From [Mycobacterium] fortunisiensis (lineage in GTDB: Bacteria; Actinomycetota; Actinomycetes; Mycobacteriales; Mycobacteriaceae): a stretch of 64,000 nucleotides of DNA. A program made the position numbers and the translations under genes. Every line of letters starts with the position of its first letter. Positions within the stretch are counted from its first letter, which is position 1. The stretch covers positions 1 through 64,000 of the forward strand of contig NZ_VOMB01000004.1 in NCBI RefSeq assembly GCF_019050325.1, given 5' to 3'. This document shows positions 61,311 through 64,000 of this stretch, one piece after another. Below the pieces are notes generated by a model, which had not been told where the DNA came from, made no database searches, and was given only the letters and a program-made list of their open reading frames with translations.

Positions 61311-61650
61311 CGCTATCAGTCTCCTCGAACTCCGCCATGTCGTCACGGACCAGCAGATCGTCGCGAATGTTCTGCTCGCGGTAGGCCAGTTGCCCGACGC
61401 GGTTGGCGATCACCGGAGCGGTGATCAACGTGAACAACCCGGTGAGGATCACCATGCCGATGTCGGCATGCCCGCGCAGCCGGATCGCGGCCCCGGCCAG
61501 CACCAGCAGCAGGCCGAGAACCTGCGGCTTGGTGGCCGCGTGCATGCGGGACAACGTGTCGGGGAAACGCACCATCCCGATGGCCGCCGTCAACGCCAAC
61601 GCCGATCCACTGAGAATCAGCACCGCGGTGAGGATGTCGAGAAAGTTCAT
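61297..61650 (-). CDS. mnhG: Mrp-type Na+/H+ antiporter subunit G
   Basis: A 117-residue membrane protein with three helices: ILTAVLILSGSALALTAAIG, then FPDTLSRMHAATKPQVLGLL (the MnhG/MrpG signature) and GMVILTGLFTLITAPVIANR. The acidic C-terminus (EFEETDSDDEN) is typical of the group. It belongs to the heteromeric Mrp antiporter that exchanges cations for protons. Overlaps mnhF as ATGA (61647-61650) and the methyltransferase at its end. Confidence 0.93.
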   Translation of the reverse strand: MNFLDILTAVLILSGSALALTAAIGMVRFPDTLSRMHAATKPQVLGLLLVLAGAAIRLRGHADIGMVILTGLFTLITAPVIANRVGQLAYREQNIRDDLLVRDDMAEFEETDSDDEN

Positions 61651-61973
61651 CGCGGCCCCCGGCGGCCGTGAAGTCCCCACTGTCCCCGCCGAACCCGTTG
61701 CCGGGCCGGGGGCTCCTCGACGTCGGGCACCCGGAACCGGGCCACACTGATCGAGCCGACGAAGCTGATCAACGCCAGCGCGGTCAGGCTGTAGGTGACC
61801 GTGGTGTCGATGCTGAAGGCCGCCCAGGTGCCGATGCCGCACATGGCCACCGCGATCAGGGTGTCCAGCGCGACCAGACGGTCCAGTGTGCTCGGCCCGG
61901 CCAGCACGCGGAACATCGTGAGCGCCGAAGCGGCGATCAGCATGACCGCCGCGACGATCCAGACGGTCATCAT
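61647..61973 (-). CDS. mnhF: Mrp-type antiporter subunit F
   Basis: A 108-residue membrane protein with three helices and the MnhF signature RVLAGPSTLDRLVALDTLIA; the second helix is VAMCGIGTWAAFSIDTTV and the third SLTALALISFVGSISVARF. The C-terminal Arg-rich tail (RQRVRRGQWGLHGRRGPR) is unusual and may contact the cytoplasmic face. It overlaps mnhE by 4 nt (ATGA, 61970-61973) and mnhG by 4 nt. Confidence 0.93.
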   Translation of the reverse strand: MMTVWIVAAVMLIAASALTMFRVLAGPSTLDRLVALDTLIAVAMCGIGTWAAFSIDTTVTYSLTALALISFVGSISVARFRVPDVEEPPARQRVRRGQWGLHGRRGPR

Positions 61974-62518
61974 GTGTGCCCCGCCTCCCGCTCCGGTGAC
62001 GGCCGCCAGTCCTCGTCCCGCTCAAAGGTCGCCACCAGCAGTTGCTGTACCTGCTCGACCTGCCGGTGGAACCGGTACATCGTGTCCTCCGATCCGGCGT
62101 CGATGACGTGCAGGTAGAGAACGCGTCGAGCCTGATCGATCTCCAGCACGATGGTGCCGGGAATCAGGTTGAAGATGTTGACCGCCAGCGCCAGGACGAG
62201 GTCGGATTTCAGGGCGGACAGGTCGGCGCGCAGCACTGCCACCTTCGGTGGTGGTCCGGGACGGATCGCCAGCCAGGCCACCTGCCACGACGACATCAGC
62301 AGGTAATAGACCACCAGCACAAGGAGTTTCAGCAACGACAGCGGATGAAGCCGACCTTCGACGGGCACCGCGGGCAGCGGCAGCAGCACGGTGATGGTCA
62401 ACGCCACCGCGAGGCCGCTGGCCACGTTGGCCGCGGTGAAGTGGCCCCACAACAGCACCCAGACCAGAACCAGGAAGCACACCAGCCAGATGCGCAGCAG
62501 GACATGTCGCAGGCTCAT
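61970..62518 (-). CDS. mnhE: Mrp-type antiporter subunit E
   Basis: A 182-residue protein with two or three N-terminal membrane helices (IWLVCFLVLVWVLLW, GLAVALTITVLLPLP, LVLVVYYLLMSSWQVAWLA) and a cytoplasmic domain with ALAVNIFNLIPGTIVLEIDQ and LYLHVIDAGSED, the MnhE pattern. It overlaps mnhD by 4 nt (62515-62518) and mnhF by 4 nt. It takes part in the Mrp antiporter; loss of E usually disrupts complex assembly. Confidence 0.93.
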   Translation of the reverse strand: MSLRHVLLRIWLVCFLVLVWVLLWGHFTAANVASGLAVALTITVLLPLPAVPVEGRLHPLSLLKLLVLVVYYLLMSSWQVAWLAIRPGPPPKVAVLRADLSALKSDLVLALAVNIFNLIPGTIVLEIDQARRVLYLHVIDAGSEDTMYRFHRQVEQVQQLLVATFERDEDWRPSPEREAGHT

Positions 62519-64000
62519 GGGGCAGCTCCCAGCACCGCGGTGATGTACTGCCCCCGGTCGAGGACTTCGGCTGCCGAGCGTTCGGTGTAGCCGAAGATCG
62601 GCCCCGCCGCGACCGTCAGCGCCAAGCCCACGGCGATCAGCGCCCCGGTCGGCACCAGCATGCCCGCCGGCATCCGCCCCACACTGTCGCGATCGGCGAA
62701 CTCGATGTCCTCGATGTCGTCGAGCAGCACCGCCGGCGCCGCCCCGGAAAGATGGCCCTCGGGGGCATCGGCCCGCGCCCGCCAGAACGCCTTCGTCCAG
62801 ACCCGGGCCACCACATACAGCGTCAGCAGGCTCGTCACCACCCCGCCGGTCACCAGGGTCCAGGCCAGCACCGAGCCGTTCTGGGCGCCGGCCTCCATCA
62901 GCGCGATCTTGCCGATGAAACCCGAGAACGGTGGAATGCCACCCAAGTTCAGGGCCGGGACGACGAACACGAACGCCAGCAGCGGGCTGGCCGCGGCCAG
63001 GCCACCGAGCCGGTTGAGGGTGGAGGCGCCGGCCTGCCGCTCGATCAGGCCGACCACCAGGAACAGCGTCGTCTGCACCACGATGTGGTGGGCCACGTAG
63101 TAGATGGCCCCCGACATGCCCAGCTCATTGCCCAGCGCGACGCCGAACACCATGTAGCCGATGTGGCTGACGAGCGTGAACGACAGCAACCGCTTGATAT
63201 CGCTCTGCGCGATGGCGCCCAGGATGCCGATCACCATGGTCAGCAACCCGGCGATCAGCAGCACCGTGTCCAGGGTGCCGCCGGGGAACAGCAGGGCGTG
63301 GGCCCGGATGATCGCGTACACACCGACTTTCGTCAGCAACCCGGCGAACACCGCGGTGACCGGGGCCGGCGCGGTGGGGTAGGAGTCGGGCAGCCAGGTC
63401 GACAGCGGGAACACCGCGGCCTTGATGCCGAACGCCACCAACAGCACCGCGAACAGGGCGTTGCGGGTGCCGGCGGGCACGTCGTCGAGGCGGACCGCCA
63501 ACTCGGCCAGGTTCAGCGTGCCGGTGGCGGCGTACACCAGCGCGATGCCGATCAGGAAGATCAGCGAGGACACCATCGACACCATCACGTATGAGATGCC
63601 GGCCCGCACCCGTTCCTCGCTGGCGCCGATGGTCAGCAACACGAAGCTCGCCGAGAGCAGCACCTCGAAACCGACGAACAGGTTGAACAGGTCCCCGGCC
63701 AGGAATGCGGTGCAGACACCGGCCGAGAGCACCAGATAGGTGGGCAGGAAGATCGACACCGGCTGGCGTTCGTCACCGTCGCGGATACCCTGCCCGATGG
63801 CGTAGACGACCACGGCCAGCAGCACGATCGCCGACACCACCAGCATCATCGCCGAGAGTCGGTCGACGACCAGGGTGATGCCCAGCGGCCCCATGCCCGG
63901 CACGCTCTGTCCCCACCCGCCGACATGCAGCACCAGGGTCCCGTCGCGGTCGGCCAGATAGACCAGCGCCGCACACACCGCGACGGTGGCGGTCAGCGCG
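62515..64000 (-). CDS. mnhD: Mrp-type antiporter subunit D (5' end beyond the window)
   Basis: At least 490 residues of a NuoN/MrpD-like antiporter with many membrane helices, for example LFNLFVGFEVLLSASFVLLT (the conserved helix with the acidic Glu), KAAVFPLSTWLPDSYPTAPA (broken helix with Lys) and LLSFTLVSHIGYMVFGVALG. The frame stays open to the right edge, so the N-terminus is missing. It is the proton-translocating subunit; mnhA-C should lie to the right. A C-terminal acidic insert (LLDDIEDIEFADRDS) is present. The gene leads D-E-F-G with 4-nt overlaps throughout. Confidence 0.95.
   Translation of the reverse strand, partial: ALTATVAVCAALVYLADRDGTLVLHVGGWGQSVPGMGPLGITLVVDRLSAMMLVVSAIVLLAVVVYAIGQGIRDGDERQPVSIFLPTYLVLSAGVCTAFLAGDLFNLFVGFEVLLSASFVLLTIGASEERVRAGISYVMVSMVSSLIFLIGIALVYAATGTLNLAELAVRLDDVPAGTRNALFAVLLVAFGIKAAVFPLSTWLPDSYPTAPAPVTAVFAGLLTKVGVYAIIRAHALLFPGGTLDTVLLIAGLLTMVIGILGAIAQSDIKRLLSFTLVSHIGYMVFGVALGNELGMSGAIYYVAHHIVVQTTLFLVVGLIERQAGASTLNRLGGLAAASPLLAFVFVVPALNLGGIPPFSGFIGKIALMEAGAQNGSVLAWTLVTGGVVTSLLTLYVVARVWTKAFWRARADAPEGHLSGAAPAVLLDDIEDIEFADRDSVGRMPAGMLVPTGALIAVGLALTVAAGPIFGYTERSAAEVLDRGQYITAVLGAAP

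Overview
The window is high-GC actinobacterial chromosome, very probably from a fast-growing mycobacterium (Mycolicibacterium or a close relative). The reasons are a complete mce operon (two YrbE permeases plus MceA-F and Mce-associated membrane proteins), a block from thiC/thiD through xthA, def, sodC and a Lon-like gene whose order I recall from M. tuberculosis Rv0420c-Rv0434, many ATGA/GTGA start-stop overlaps, frequent GTG starts, and several TANNNT -10 boxes placed 6-8 nt before the start codon, as in leaderless mycobacterial transcripts. No rRNA, tRNA, CRISPR array, integrase or transposase gene was seen.

Layout. 1-10.4 kb: a nine-gene minus-strand operon (acyl-CoA ligase, alcohol dehydrogenase, aldehyde dehydrogenase, enoyl-CoA hydratase, two acyl-CoA dehydrogenases, SnoaL-like protein, SDR, esterase), divergent from a HAPMO-type Baeyer-Villiger monooxygenase (BVMO) and an SDR at 10.5-13.3 kb. 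Together they read as ketone to ester, then alcohol plus acid, then acyl-CoA and beta-oxidation. 13.5-17.6 kb: a Dabb-domain protein, an old-yellow-enzyme homologue, a second esterase and an IclR regulator with a palindromic operator. 17.7-22.4 kb: a minus-strand operon resembling steroid ring degradation: 3-ketosteroid delta4-dehydrogenase, HsaC-like extradiol dioxygenase, HsaA-like monooxygenase, KshB-like reductase. 22.5-27.2 kb: divergent forward cassette BVMO-SDR-LLM-SnoaL-SDR. 27.8-28.7 kb: an HsaD-like meta-cleavage hydrolase. 28.9-40.8 kb: mce operon, small secreted proteins and two Mce-associated proteins. 41.3 kb: a double-TetR regulator of the Mce3R architecture.

42.5-46.7 kb: DoxX-like protein, a third BVMO-family enzyme, a DUF5996 protein and a cytochrome P450. 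46.8-50.5 kb: the thiamine operon thiC-thiD-hydrolase-membrane protein under a TPP riboswitch. 50.9-54.1 kb: DHA2-type MFS exporter, methyltransferase, LOG-family protein. 54.1-60.4 kb: xthA, GNAT, def, DUF3263, LytR_C protein, sodC, glutamate-cysteine-ligase-like gene, lipoprotein, Lon-substrate-binding protein. 60.4-64 kb: a TIGR00027-type methyltransferase and the mnhG-F-E-D end of a Mrp cation/proton antiporter operon, cut by the right edge.

The central idea is that 10-41 kb may be one accessory catabolic island: an Mce lipid importer beside oxygenases, ring-cleavage enzymes, a C-C hydrolase and beta-oxidation genes for a cyclic, ketone-bearing (steroid- or terpenoid-like) substrate, with two local regulators. 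Non-coding structure of note is a degenerate dispersed TGTCGCT-type repeat (13.4 and 27.3-27.7 kb), strong hairpins at 17.65 and 27.75 kb, and a long inverted repeat before the double-TetR gene.
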